Below, in pieces: positions 10,205 to 20,282 of a stretch of DNA of 64,000 bases (position 1 is its first letter; each line of letters begins with the position of its first letter). The notes under the pieces were generated by a model that saw nothing but the letters and a program-made list of their open reading frames with translations, was not told the DNA's origin and ran no database searches. The position numbers were made by a program, and so were the translations under genes. Source of the DNA: Bicyclus anynana. Taxonomy: Eukaryota; Arthropoda; Insecta; Lepidoptera; Nymphalidae. Location: NCBI RefSeq assembly GCF_947172395.1, contig NC_069105.1, positions 8,081,971 through 8,145,970 of the forward strand, read 5' to 3'.

Positions 10205-10351
10205 ATGGCGAATGGCGACCCCGCCCGCGAAAGCGCAGTGTTGATCGACCCCCCACTAGGTGGACCGTGGATATCAATCGGGTTGCAGAGAGCCGCTGGA
10301 TGCTTTCGGCTAGAGGCCTTTGTACTTGGAGGTCCAAGCAAGAGGCCTATA
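10205..10351 (+). mobile_element. RTE LINE 3' fragment (second subfamily)
   Basis: It aligns with the last third of the RTE 3' coding region (parts encoding the R-P-T-R-W and KAY segments), with many substitutions and no long frame. Confidence 0.65.
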
Positions 10352-10467
10352 TAAGTCATTAGTCTAAATAACATAGCAGCTTTTTAAGGAAATGTTGGAT
10401 TATAAAAAAATATATAATGTTATCGCCGCGTTGTCCACTTTAAAATTTACATGTTCTTAATAAATAG

Positions 10468-10768
10468 TGTAGGAAATAGTAGTCCGTGACGGATATGACG
10501 TAGCTCAATCTCGTGTTGGCTTCAGTGTGCTCGTGGCGTTCGAGCCGTTCACATCTCTTGTAATTCTTTATGGGTTACTTGGGATAGGCGGGGAGAGTGA
10601 CTTCAGTGGAAAAGGGGAGTGTTTGTATACAGTCAAAGGATGCTTTAACCCTACACACAACGTTCACAAGTGCGTGACTCCACTCAAGGTCATTCTCTGC
10701 CATTCTAGGGTCTTATTCTGGTTACAGTTTGATTTGTTAATTAAGTTGTCCTGACAAGTGTTGTGAAT
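10468..10768 (+). repeat. LTR-like repeat F, copy 1
   Basis: About 300 bp. It matches the inverse of 23985-24292 nearly end to end (for example GTAATTCTTTATGGGTTACT, AAAAGGGGAGTGTTTG, CCTGACAAGTGTTGTGAAT). In consensus it begins TGTTGG and ends AATCA, which fits a solo LTR. No coding content. Confidence 0.5.
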
Positions 10769-10817
10769 ATATTTCCACATAAGTATACCTACATTTATGT
10801 AACTATATACATGTAAT

Positions 10818-11132
10818 AGCCGTGATAGCCCAGTGGATATGACCTCTGCCTCCGATTCCGGAGGGTGTGGGTTCGAATCCAGTCCGGGCCATGCACCTCC
10901 AATTTTTCAGTTGTGTGCATTTTAAGAAATTAAATATCACGTGTCTCAAACGGTGAAGGAAAACATCGTGAGGAAACCTGCATACCAGAGAATTTTCTTA
11001 ATTCTCTGTGTGTGTGAAGTCTGCCAATCCGCATTAGGCCAGCGTGGTGGACTATTGGCCTAACCCCTCTCATTCTGAAAGGAGACTCGAGCTCAGCAGT
11101 GAGCTAAATATGGGTTGATGATGATGATGATA
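10818..11132 (+). mobile_element. SINE family A, full-length reference copy
   Basis: The head has A box TGATAGCCCAGTGG and B box GGTTCGAATCC. The body carries CACGTGTCTCAAACGGTGAA and CATCGTGAGGAAACCTGC, and the 3' end is GGGTTGATGATGATGATGA. About 315 bp and the best preserved copy here. Confidence 0.85.
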
Positions 11133-11504
11133 TATGTACTTTCCCCGGTGTCCTCCTGAACTTAAAATCTTGACGTGTTTAAACGGAAACTGTTCAATTC
11201 TAAGGAACAAATTGGTGTCGGTCAAATTATACATTTTTGTGAGACCATATTGTTATGGCACGGGCCAAATTATCGGCTTAATTGTTTTCGGGGAACGATC
11301 GATTTCGTCGGAGAACCTAAAATTATCGTTTGTATGAAGCAATCAATTTTGGCGTGCTATCGATATATTTTTTTATCGATACTTAACCTTCACTTCATAC
11401 GGAAAACGAGTGAATGGAGATTTTTAGTTAGCGCTTGGTTATAAACCAATTTAAGAGTTAAGATACCCGTTGTATGTTGTTTCATCATAAATACCAACCT
11501 ACAA
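11133..11504. other. Non-coding stretch
   Basis: No repeat family or gene recognised. The overlapping open frames (11134-11444) have no known signature. Confidence 0.4.
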
Positions 11505-11590
11505 CAGGGCCAGACCTCCCTCCGTATAGTAGCGGGAATATGGAGCATTAACCCACCACACTGCTCTAATGCGGGTAGGTGGACTTTGGA
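11505..11590 (+). repeat. Lepidopteran repeat scrap (GCCAGACCTCC / CCACCACACTGCTC type)
   Basis: It carries the pair of short motifs seen in a common lepidopteran dispersed repeat. A related scrap is at about 34686-34725. Confidence 0.35.
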
Positions 11591-11704
11591 TTATAATTTT
11601 GAACTATTACGACCACTATCAGAATATGTTAATATTAATGACCGGGACTTTCGGCTTTACGTTCTCTCCGAGGTATGGGGGTGTAACATTTAATGCGGAT
11701 TTAT

Positions 11705-11992
11705 GGCGGCCTTTACAAGACGGAGGTCCTAGGTTCGATCCCCGGCTGGGCCGTTTGAGGTTTTCTTAATTGGTCCATGTCTGGTGGGAGGCTTGGGCTA
11801 GCTACTACCCTACCGGCAAAGACGTACTGCCAAGCGATTTAGCTTTCCAGTACGATGTCGTGTAGAAACCGAAAGGAGTGTGGATTTTCATCCTCCTACT
11901 AATAAGTTAGCCCGCTTCTATCTGCAATTGCTTATTGCATCATCACTTTTAGAGATTGTAGTCAAGGGCTAACTTGTAAATAATAAAAAAAA
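11705..11992 (+). mobile_element. tRNA-headed SINE, family B
   Basis: The head (B box GGTTCGATCCCCGGCTGGGC), the body and the 3' end CAAGGGCTAACTTGTAAATA with an A tail are present. The first bases of the head are degraded. Confidence 0.8.
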
Positions 11993-12029
11993 TCACCGAT
12001 TTCTTCACTCTTAGGATAAAAGACTGTTG

Positions 12030-12034
12030 AACCG
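12030..12034. repeat. Target-site duplication of the BEL/Pao element (left)
   Basis: AACCG, repeated exactly at 15014-15018. Confidence 0.85.
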
Positions 12035-12303
12035 TGTTTAGATTAATAAGCTAAATACATAACTCAAAACACAGTCATACGTCGTATACAAAACGTTACA
12101 TACCTAACGTTCATATTGCAAGCTATCACACAACAAACATTCGTGTAATATGCATACACAACGCACACACGCACATCTATCATTAGTAAAACAGCCAATA
12201 AGTATTAAATCAGTCGCAATAAAACCTTGTCAAAGTGCATACGTATTTTCTTTAAAACATCTCCACTACCTGCAGGCGGAATTCAACCTTAATGAGTTCA
12301 ACA
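12035..12303 (+). repeat. 5' LTR of BEL/Pao element
   Basis: 269 bp, TGTTTA...CAACA, with an AATAAA at 12218-12223. By eye it is identical to the 3' LTR. Confidence 0.9.
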
Positions 12304-12305
12304 TA

Positions 12306-12323
12306 TGGTCCTTCGAGCCGGAT
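12306..12323 (+). other. Primer binding site, tRNA-Tyr type
   Basis: TGGTCCTTCGAGCCGGAT begins two bases after the left LTR. It is the complement of a tRNA 3' end (CCA plus the acceptor and T-arm strand) that I recall as eukaryotic tRNA-Tyr. Confidence 0.7.
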
Positions 12324-12514
12324 GTTTTTACCTACAAATCGAAGACTGACCGTCCGCCGAGAACAAAAGACAACTGATAAGCGATGCTCGATGCACAAGT
12401 TTTAGAAGAAATAAGTTATGAATGAATTGTGAAATAATATTTCGAGTGTAATACGAGTGACGGAAGTGATTTTTTCGTGTTATTTTGAAGATTTCTGCAT
12501 ATTATTTTTGAAAA

Positions 12515-14418
12515 ATGACTACAATTACGGATGAAGCTATTAGTATACTTGAAAATATTGCTATTTTAATAAAGAAAACTGAGATAAGTTTAAAGAAATG
12601 TACTGAAGAAAGATTAACAAAAAGTTATTTAGAAATAAGAATTAAAAACTTAGAAGATCATTGGAGAAGATTCCAGAATGCTCACGAAACTTTAGTAAAG
12701 AATACTACGAGGGATCAAAAAAGTTTGTTGCCGTATTTTGTTAACGAATAGTATTTTATTCACGAAGAATTATATTTGAGCTTAATAGCCGAATTAAAAG
12801 ATATGTTAGCTTCAAGATTACATACTAAAGCGCAAGTCAATGTTTCTAATGAAAATTCGTGTTGTTCAAAAGTTATACTACCTCCTATACAGATACCGAC
12901 GTTCACCGGCAGCTATGAAGAATGGCCAACTTTTCTATTCAACACATTAGTACATAATTCGTCACTCAGCCAAGTTCAAAAGTTATATTACTTGAAGACC
13001 AGTGTTAGTGGAGAAGCTGCAGCAATACTCAATCATATCCAAGTTACAGAAAACAACTATACACAAGCGTGGGAAATTTTAAAAAATCGTTTTGGAAATA
13101 AACGTATGATAGTGAGTTCCTTACTTAGAAGATTACATACACAAAGTAAATTAAGTACCCAGAACGCCAATCAGTTAAAATCTCTTTTAGATAATACTAC
13201 AGAGTGTTTAAATCATCTCAAAAATTTAAATATTTGTACGGATTCTTGGGATCTATTAATTATATATCTGGTGGTACAAAAGTTGGACACAGAGTCACAG
13301 CGACAATGGGAAGAGTATGCTTACAAACATAACTCGGAAGATATGCCTACATGGGAACACTTAAAGAAGTTTCTCGAATCGAAGTTTCGTACACTAGAGC
13401 TTATATCATTACAGTTAACTTCTCGAGAAAAACCCATCAAGACAAGAGCGTTCCACGTTAGTGCTAAAGAGAAAAAGACTTGTATAATGTGCAACGAGAA
13501 TCATACATTGAGTCATTGCAAGGATTTTTTAAAGATGGATCCTACAGAGAGAAGTAAATACGTCAAGAATAACAAGGTTTGCTATAATTGTTTAGTACCT
13601 AACCACAAAATATTTAAATGTAGGGTTAGATTATGCTGTAAATTTTGTAAACGGCGTCACCATTCTCTTTTACACGAGACAAGTAGAATATCAAAGAAGG
13701 AATGTGTAGAAGAGACAGGAGTAAATACAACGATGGCGTCTTCTATGAGTACTAAACAAACCAAAATTGCTCTATTAGCAACTGCTTTAGTCACAGTAAG
13801 AGGTGAGGACGGTAATACGACTGTGCTAAAGACGCTTATAGACTTGGGCTCTCAAGCGTGTTTTATCAGTAAAAAGGCGGCTCAAACACTGAGGCTCAGA
13901 AAACACAACACAAACAAAATCGTTACAGGAATAGAATCTAGGAGAGTGGCAGTAAGTGAAGCGGTTAACCTACAAGTGTTATCACCAAGTAATCCTAATT
14001 TTTGTCTTCCTATAGAAGCATTCATTAGAGCAAAACAGATTAAAAATGACATACCATGGATAAATAACAAAACTCTCAAGAAATGGCCACATATTACAAA
14101 TCTTGACTTGGCAGATCCAGAATACTTCAAGTCAAGACCTATAGATCTACTTCTTGTGTTAACGAATATGCTAAATTGCTGCGTCAAGGTCTAGAAAAGG
14201 GTCCTCAAGGTACACCTTGTGCACAAAATACTGCGTTGGGCTGGATAATATTTGGTGAGATAGATACAAAGGTACTAAATGAAGTAGATGATACAATAAA
14301 CGAACCCCAACAAAGTGTAAGAAAACAAAGGATTTTAAATACATATAGAAAACATACAAATAATGAGGAACTATCGAAAGAAGTTTACGAGAAAGTGAAT
14401 TTAAATCAAGAAAGTTAA
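12515..14418 (+). pseudogene. BEL/Pao gag plus truncated aspartic protease, broken
   Basis: Gag forms the internal particle and packages element RNA, and the protease would cleave the polyprotein. The frame opens at ATG 12515 with a Lys/Glu-rich helical stretch. An in-frame TAG (12749-12751) interrupts it, and the same frame then continues. Next come the DUF1759 region (about 12890-13400: IPTFTGSYEEWPTFLFN and a W-E-x-L-x-x-R-F motif), three Cys/His-rich segments (from CIMCNENH, CYNCLVPNH and CCKFCKRRHH, about 13480-13675), and a DUF1758-type retropepsin whose active-site triad reads D-L-G (13841-13849) instead of D-S/T-G. Around 14155-14165 the frame shifts by one base into a second frame that carries the conserved KGPQGTPCAQNTALGWI block and ends at 14418. 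The polymerase region is absent. Three independent defects make it non-functional. Confidence 0.85.
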
Positions 14419-14733
14419 AACTTACAGAAAGAAAATATTATACAGCGATGACAATTTTCTGAACATGAAGAAAATTAAGAAAATATTTTTGTGCGTGTAT
14501 TAAGAGTCAAGTTGTGAAAAGTACCACAATGTGATAGTTTATTTAAACTTAAGCTAATATGTATAAACTCTAGAAACATTTATTGTATTAATTGAATGCT
14601 TTATGCATATTTCTCGTTTCTCAAATTGCTATTATTTTTGTATGTCTTTAGATGTAGAAAGTAACGTGTCTCCTTATTTTGTTTTGTATTGATTTGTAGT
14701 TTTACAGTTTGGAAAGGACCCGTAGTGTCCTTT
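14419..14733 (+). other. Remnant of BEL/Pao internal region before the 3' LTR
   Basis: AT-rich sequence of the element without coding content. The deletion that removed pol must end within or just before it. Confidence 0.5.
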
Positions 14734-14742
14734 GGAGGGGAG
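14734..14742 (+). other. Polypurine tract
   Basis: GGAGGGGAG lies two bases before the 3' LTR, as expected for the plus-strand primer of an LTR element. Confidence 0.7.
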
Positions 14743-14744
14743 TA

Positions 14745-15013
14745 TGTTTAGATTAATAAGCTAAATACATAACTCAAAACACAGTCATACGTCGTATACA
14801 AAACGTTACATACCTAACGTTCATATTGCAAGCTATCACACAACAAACATTCGTGTAATATGCATACACAACGCACACACGCACATCTATCATTAGTAAA
14901 ACAGCCAATAAGTATTAAATCAGTCGCAATAAAACCTTGTCAAAGTGCATACGTATTTTCTTTAAAACATCTCCACTACCTGCAGGCGGAATTCAACCTT
15001 AATGAGTTCAACA
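14745..15013 (+). repeat. 3' LTR of BEL/Pao element
   Basis: 269 bp, no difference seen from the 5' LTR. It is preceded by the purine-rich GGAGGGGAG. Confidence 0.9.
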
Positions 15014-15018
15014 AACCG
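15014..15018. repeat. Target-site duplication of the BEL/Pao element (right)
   Basis: AACCG, repeated exactly at 12030-12034. The target continues ATTTTCATG into flanking DNA. Confidence 0.85.
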
Positions 15019-15245
15019 ATTTTCATGCTGTTTTCACCAATAAATAAAGTGCTTTATGATGAAGGTTTTGATATATTTGTCAAGATTGTTTGTAAATTGG
15101 TTGAAGTATGACGATAATTGTTGTAAAAAAATTCAAGACGCCTGAGAGCTTTCATTGTAAACGTCGCCTAACCTTTTGGAGATATAACAAAAACATGCCT
15201 CAGAATACAGAAAAACTGTATTCTGAGAAACATGCATTCCTCTTT

Positions 15246-15536
15246 TATTCATCATTAACAGCCGATGGACGTCCACTGCTGGACATAGGCGTCTTGCATG
15301 GACCTCCACACAACGGTCTCGAGCCGCCAGCATCCAGCAGTCGGGGGTCGACCAACACTGCACTTTTCGGTGCGGGGTTGCCATTCCAACACCTTGAGAC
15401 CCCAACGTCCATTGGCTCCTCGAACTATGTGCCCGTCCATTGCCACTTCAACTTCGCGACTCGCTGAGCTATGTCGGTGACTTTAGTTCTTCTGCAGATA
15501 TTCTCATTTCTATCACGCAGAGAAACTCCAAGCATA
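15246..15536 (-). mobile_element. RTE LINE 3' fragment (second subfamily)
   Basis: It aligns with 17311-17640 of the intact RTE (shared GATGGACGTCCACTG, GCCACTTCA and GAGCTATGTCGGTGACTTT). Frames are broken, and the tail has degraded to ATCATTAA. Confidence 0.75.
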
Positions 15537-17283
15537 CTTCAGCTTTCTGCTTTAAACTTCAATTTACATAGATATATATGACATAGATATACAAGTATCT
15601 ATAGTTAGATTTAAGTATGTATGTATGTAATGGGTATAGTAAGTTATAGAATAACTTACTTTTTACTTCACTAAAAATAGTCATGTACAAAAGAAAGATT
15701 ACACCGATTTTTGCGCGGACGAAGTCGCGGTCGTCGGCTTGTTCGAGATAAGTAATTTTAATTTCATCAGTTAAATTGCGGCTTAGTAAAAGTAACTGTT
15801 TCTAAAGAATGTTAGATTTGCATTTGAAATCCATTATTTTCATCGCATCGTCGATCGCAATGTTTAATTACGATGAAATAAGTACAAATCAATTAATTAT
15901 TATTTGCGAATAACGAAATATAATCAATTGCTTTATTGCAACACTTTCGTGTTTTTGTTGAAACTTTTGAAAGCCTGCGATAATTAGACTTACCTCGTTT
16001 TAGAAAAGCTGAAAGTCAAAGTCAAATGGTTATTTATGCTACTGTCATGTAATGGAGGTCATTGTAGCATGAGTGCTTCATTCGCTAATGACCTGTAGGA
16101 ATGAATAGTTTTGTGATATGGTTTGAGGTTTTATATAGAAAAATTAATTTATTATTTATTTAACCCCGCTCCGTTTCCTCGCTCCGCTTACCGGTTTTAT
16201 ATGAATTTTTAAACTATCTCGCAAATTCCTGTCTACTTATGAGGAGTAGAGATTTTGTGCAATCCTATTGGTTAATATTTCTCCGTTTCTCCGGCTCTGC
16301 TGTCTCGCTCCATTTCGGTGGACTGGCAGCCTAACCTATGGTACTCTTACGAACATGAGCTGAATTTGCAGCCCTAATTAAATGAAGTATGTCTGGCTAT
16401 GGCACGCTTTAAATCTATGACTTGATCATACGCATGTCACTTGAGCAAACATAAACACAATGAATGCATCACTCGTGTCATTCAAACAAAAGAGCTTGTC
16501 ATGTCATTCACCTTCGTTTGTTACTTTTTGTCATGGCCCGAGTATGGGAGTCATGAACAATGGTTGGGGTAAAAACTGTTTTACACTTGACGATAAGTGA
16601 CGCTTGTTTCGAAATTGCAATGTAGTTTGAATGTGAAATTATTTCTTGCAATAAATGATGATCTAAGAGACCATATCTCGCGATTGCATACTTTACTGTC
16701 TGGTGTAAGTAATCATGGGAGGAAATTGTTGAAAATCATCGTTATTAGCGTTTTTGAATGGATTGCCTCCTCCTCCTCCTTCCTGTTTATTTTTTTTATT
16801 AATTGAAGGCAATATTCACTGGCAGACTTACAAATATACCGCCAGTAGGCTATTCAATTTTTGCGTTCCCTACTGTCCACTAAATTTCGACGCTATTTTT
16901 CGCAACCATTTTTATTACATTTTATCTATAGGTAACAATGCGACTTTTTATATTTTTAGTACGTACAGTAGGACTCAAATATTTAAATTTGAAGTTTTAA
17001 TAAAAACCGTTTAGGTCAAATTACCCGCCCTCTGAAATATGCCGCCCTAGACAGCCTACTTAGCCACTGGGAATTTTGATCATTTTTAAAAATATATGAC
17101 ATATAAAAAATTAAAAAAAAAAAGTTCAAAACTAAGGTTTTATAATGCGTATATAAAGTTAAATTTCAAAAGCACAATAAAAGCCTATTAAGACGTAAAC
17201 GCCTTGCAACGGTATTATAATATGATCCCATCACAAATGGATTACAGAGGTCGATTGTTCACCGCGATCAGCCTTCCATACCG
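15537..17283. other. Non-coding stretch between LINE copies
   Basis: Only a scrap of Helitron-like family C2 (CGCGGACGAAGTCGCGG at about 15712-15730) was recognised. No gene seen. Confidence 0.4.
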
Positions 17284-17295
17284 CAGTGCGACGTA
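17284..17295. repeat. RTE target-site duplication (3' side)
   Basis: CAGTGCGACGTA, identical to 20529-20540. Confidence 0.85.
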
Positions 17296-17309
17296 TCATC
17301 ATCATCATA

Positions 17310-20282
17310 TCAGCCGATGGACGTCCACTGCAGGACATAGGCCTTTTGTAGGGACTTCCAAACATCACGATACTGAGCCGCCTGCATCCAGCGAATCCCT
17401 GCGACTCGCTTGATGTCGTCAGTCCACCTGGTGGGGGGTCGGCCAACACTGCGCTTACTAGTGCGGGGTCGCCATTCCAGCACTTTGGGACCCCAACGTC
17501 CATCGGCTCTTCGAACTATGTGCCCCGCCCATTGCCACTTCAGCTTCGCAACTCGTTGAGCTATGTCGGTGACTTTGGTTCTTCTGCGGATCTCCTCATT
17601 TCTGATTCGATCACGCAGAGATACTCCTAACATAGCTCGTTCCATCGCCCGCTGTGTGACTCTAAGCCTTCTTATGAGGCCCATAGTTAGCGACCAAGTC
17701 TCGGAACCATAGGTCATCACTGGCAACACGCACTGTTCGAAGACTTTTGTCTTCAGGCACTGAGGAATTTCGGACGAAAAGATGTCGCGAAGCTTCCCGA
17801 ATGCAGCCCAGCCGAGTTGGATTCGACGGTTCACCTCTTTCTCGAAATTGGACCTACCTAACTGGATCATATGTCCTAGGTATATGTATTCGTCTACAAT
17901 TTCGAGTGCAGCGTTCTCAACTATAACTGGGTGGAGCGATACATGAGCATTACACATTATTTTTGTTTTGCCCATGTTCATTTTCAGGCCCACCTGTTGA
18001 GAAACGCTGCTGAGGTCATTGAGCATGGTACTAAGGTCATCCAGAGTCTGTGCCATGATGACTACATCATCCGCGAACCGCAGTTGAGTGATGTACTCGC
18101 CATTGATGTTGATGCCAAGTCCGCTCCAGTCCAGAAGCTTAAAGACGTCTTCCAGTGCGGCGGTAAATAGCTTCGGAGAGATCACATCTCCCTGACGCAC
18201 TCCTCGCTGCAACTGGATTGGCCTCGTAGTCTGATCCTGAATACGGACTGACATAGTGGCGTTTTCGTACAAGCACTTCAACGCTTGGATATACCTGTAA
18301 TCAATTCGGCATCTCTGCAATGACCTTAGCACAGCCCAGGTTTCCACCGAATCGAAGGCTTTCTCATAGTCCACAAACGCTAAGCAAAGTGGCTGGTTAT
18401 ACTCGTGAGTCTTCTGTATAACCTGCCGCAGCGTATGGATGTGGTCTATGGTACTAAAGCCTTTTCGGAAACCGGCTTGTTCGGGAGGCTGGAAGTCGTC
18501 AAACCTATTAGCGAGACGATTCGTAATGACTCTCGAGAACAATTTGTAAACATGGCTTAGCAGCGAGATGGGTCTGTAATTCTTCAGCAAGGTGTTGTCA
18601 CCTTTTTTGAAGAACAGAACCACCACGCTCCTATGCCACGCCTCAGGCGTCGTGCCCTCGTGAATGACGGAATTGAACAATCGCTGAAGGACTTTAAGTA
18701 TCGGTTTTCCACCCGCTTTCAGGAGTTCTGCTGTGATTCCGTCCTCACCTGGCGCCTTATTGTTCTTCAAGTGTTTGAGAGCCACACTAATCTCGTATAG
18801 GCTGACGTCCGGGATATCTTCGGTATAGTGTCGGGTCAACTTGGCTCTGGGGTCTTTAGCCAAATTGGCAACAGGCTGCTGAGTAGTCGTGTATAGCTGT
18901 CCATAGAACTTCTCGACCTCACTTAATAACTCGGGCTTGGAAGAAATTAGATTACCGTGTTCGGTCTTCAAACGCGTCAGCTGCCTCTGTCCAATAGACA
19001 GATCTCTGGCGAAAACTTTCGAGCCTCGATTATTTTCAATCGCATTTTTAATACGCTCGGTATTGAAATTTCGCAAGTCGCTGGTTTGCGACTTAGAGAT
19101 CTGTCTACTGATTTGTCGGTATTTTGACGCATCTGCTGAAGACTGTAATCTCATTTCTTGCCTCTCTTCCATGAGTTTAAGTGTTTGGTCCGAGAACTTT
19201 TTGGTTCTTTTCGCACGGTGGGTCTTATAGAACTTAGACCCAACGGAATGGACAGTTTCCACGAACCTGTTGTTCAGATCGTCCACAGTTTCGCAATTTG
19301 CTAGGCAATCAAAGCGGTTCTGCAGTTCTAGTTGAAAGGACTCGGGGTTTTGAATATGGGCACGAGTAGGTCGGAGCGTAGACTTCACCAGTCGATACCG
19401 TTCCAGCTGAATGTTGATATTCAACGTGCCTCTAACCATTCGGTGATCGCTACCGGTTTTCACCCTATGGATCACAGAAACATCGTTGAATATTGGCCGT
19501 CTGGTAGACAAGATGAAGTCAATCTCATTTTTCGTGGAACCATCGGGGCTCATCCAGGTCCATTTCCTGTGTGGTGGCTTCTTGAAGAAGGAGTTCATCA
19601 TAAAGAGGCCCTCCTTCTCCATGAAGTCAGCCAACATTTGGCCCCTATCGTTCCGTTGCCCATATCCAAATCGTCCCACTTTCAACTCTGAACCGCTACG
19701 TTCGCCCAGCTTTGCGTTAAAATCCCCCATCACAACATTGTAATAAGAGTTTGAGGCATGTATGGCTTTAGAAATATCCTCATACAATACCTCTACCTCC
19801 TCGTCGGGATGCGTCGAGGTCGGTGCGTAAACCTGTATAACCTTCAACGAATACCGTTTGGTAATTCGGAGGACCAGGAACGCTACCCTGCTCGACACAC
19901 TCTCGACTTTTACAACATTGTTCACGAGGGACTTGTGAACGATAAATCCGACACCACCCTGGGACTGTTGGTCGCCCTCCCGGTAGTAGAGCATGTTGCC
20001 GGATTCAAGGATTATCGAGCCCTCCCCCTCTCTTCGGACTTCAGACAATCCTATGATATCCCAGTGCAACTTGCTCATAACTTCTTCCAGCTCGATGACC
20101 TTTTCGTCGGACCTCAAAGTGCGTGCGTTGTATGTTGCCAGGTCTAGTCGTCGGGGTTGGCAGCGGAATCTCTGCCGGAGATTCTTAACACCCCTTGCCC
20201 CGCCGTTACCATAACCGCTGCCAGAGCCAGGAATAGCGGGGCTGCCGGGGACTAGGGGCTGTGTTTTGTTTTTGCCGTCCAT
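17310..20282 (-). CDS. RTE LINE polyprotein: apurinic-like endonuclease and reverse transcriptase
   Basis: This enzyme nicks genomic DNA and copies its own RNA at the nick (target-primed reverse transcription). The 990-residue frame starts at ATG 20280-20282 with a basic, Gly-rich leader. The endonuclease spans about residues 47-290: LATYNARTLR at 48, the Glu in LSEVRREGEG near 81, GDFNAKLG at 186 and GSDHRMVRG at 277. The reverse transcriptase spans about residues 500-760: NNKAPGEDGI, NYRPISLL (568), FVDYEKAFDSV (636), RGVRQGD (693) and the catalytic LRFADD (FADD at 736-739). The C-terminal part holds the conserved RWTDDIK and QWTSIG end. No gag-like ORF1 is present, as expected for RTE. I see no missing catalytic residue. 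Fragments of the same family occur elsewhere in the window. Confidence 0.93.
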   Translation of the reverse strand: MDGKNKTQPLVPGSPAIPGSGSGYGNGGARGVKNLRQRFRCQPRRLDLATYNARTLRSDEKVIELEEVMSKLHWDIIGLSEVRREGEGSIILESGNMLYYREGDQQSQGGVGFIVHKSLVNNVVKVESVSSRVAFLVLRITKRYSLKVIQVYAPTSTHPDEEVEVLYEDISKAIHASNSYYNVVMGDFNAKLGERSGSELKVGRFGYGQRNDRGQMLADFMEKEGLFMMNSFFKKPPHRKWTWMSPDGSTKNEIDFILSTRRPIFNDVSVIHRVKTGSDHRMVRGTLNINIQLERYRLVKSTLRPTRAHIQNPESFQLELQNRFDCLANCETVDDLNNRFVETVHSVGSKFYKTHRAKRTKKFSDQTLKLMEERQEMRLQSSADASKYRQISRQISKSQTSDLRNFNTERIKNAIENNRGSKVFARDLSIGQRQLTRLKTEHGNLISSKPELLSEVEKFYGQLYTTTQQPVANLAKDPRAKLTRHYTEDIPDVSLYEISVALKHLKNNKAPGEDGITAELLKAGGKPILKVLQRLFNSVIHEGTTPEAWHRSVVVLFFKKGDNTLLKNYRPISLLSHVYKLFSRVITNRLANRFDDFQPPEQAGFRKGFSTIDHIHTLRQVIQKTHEYNQPLCLAFVDYEKAFDSVETWAVLRSLQRCRIDYRYIQALKCLYENATMSVRIQDQTTRPIQLQRGVRQGDVISPKLFTAALEDVFKLLDWSGLGININGEYITQLRFADDVVIMAQTLDDLSTMLNDLSSVSQQVGLKMNMGKTKIMCNAHVSLHPVIVENAALEIVDEYIYLGHMIQLGRSNFEKEVNRRIQLGWAAFGKLRDIFSSEIPQCLKTKVFEQCVLPVMTYGSETWSLTMGLIRRLRVTQRAMERAMLGVSLRDRIRNEEIRRRTKVTDIAQRVAKLKWQWAGHIVRRADGRWGPKVLEWRPRTSKRSVGRPPTRWTDDIKRVAGIRWMQAAQYRDVWKSLQKAYVLQWTSIG

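Larger units (their letters stand above)
12035..15013 (+). mobile_element. BEL/Pao LTR retrotransposon, internally deleted, with LTRs that look identical
   Basis: This is a 2,979-bp element bounded by two 269-bp LTRs (12035-12303 and 14745-15013) in which I see no difference. It has a 5-bp target duplication AACCG (12030-12034 and 15014-15018), a tRNA primer site after the left LTR and a purine tract before the right LTR. The inside encodes gag and part of a protease only: reverse transcriptase, RNase H and integrase are missing, so it cannot move on its own. The gag DUF1759 region and Cys-rich knuckles identify the BEL/Pao superfamily. Confidence 0.9.

Noticed and set aside
10818..10900. tRNA-like heads of SINE A and B as tRNA genes
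   Set aside because: Many diverged copies, no paired acceptor stems, and each is fused to a SINE body.
18937..20214. Several plus-strand open frames across 17.9-20.2 kb
   Set aside because: They are antisense shadows of the intact RTE polyprotein.
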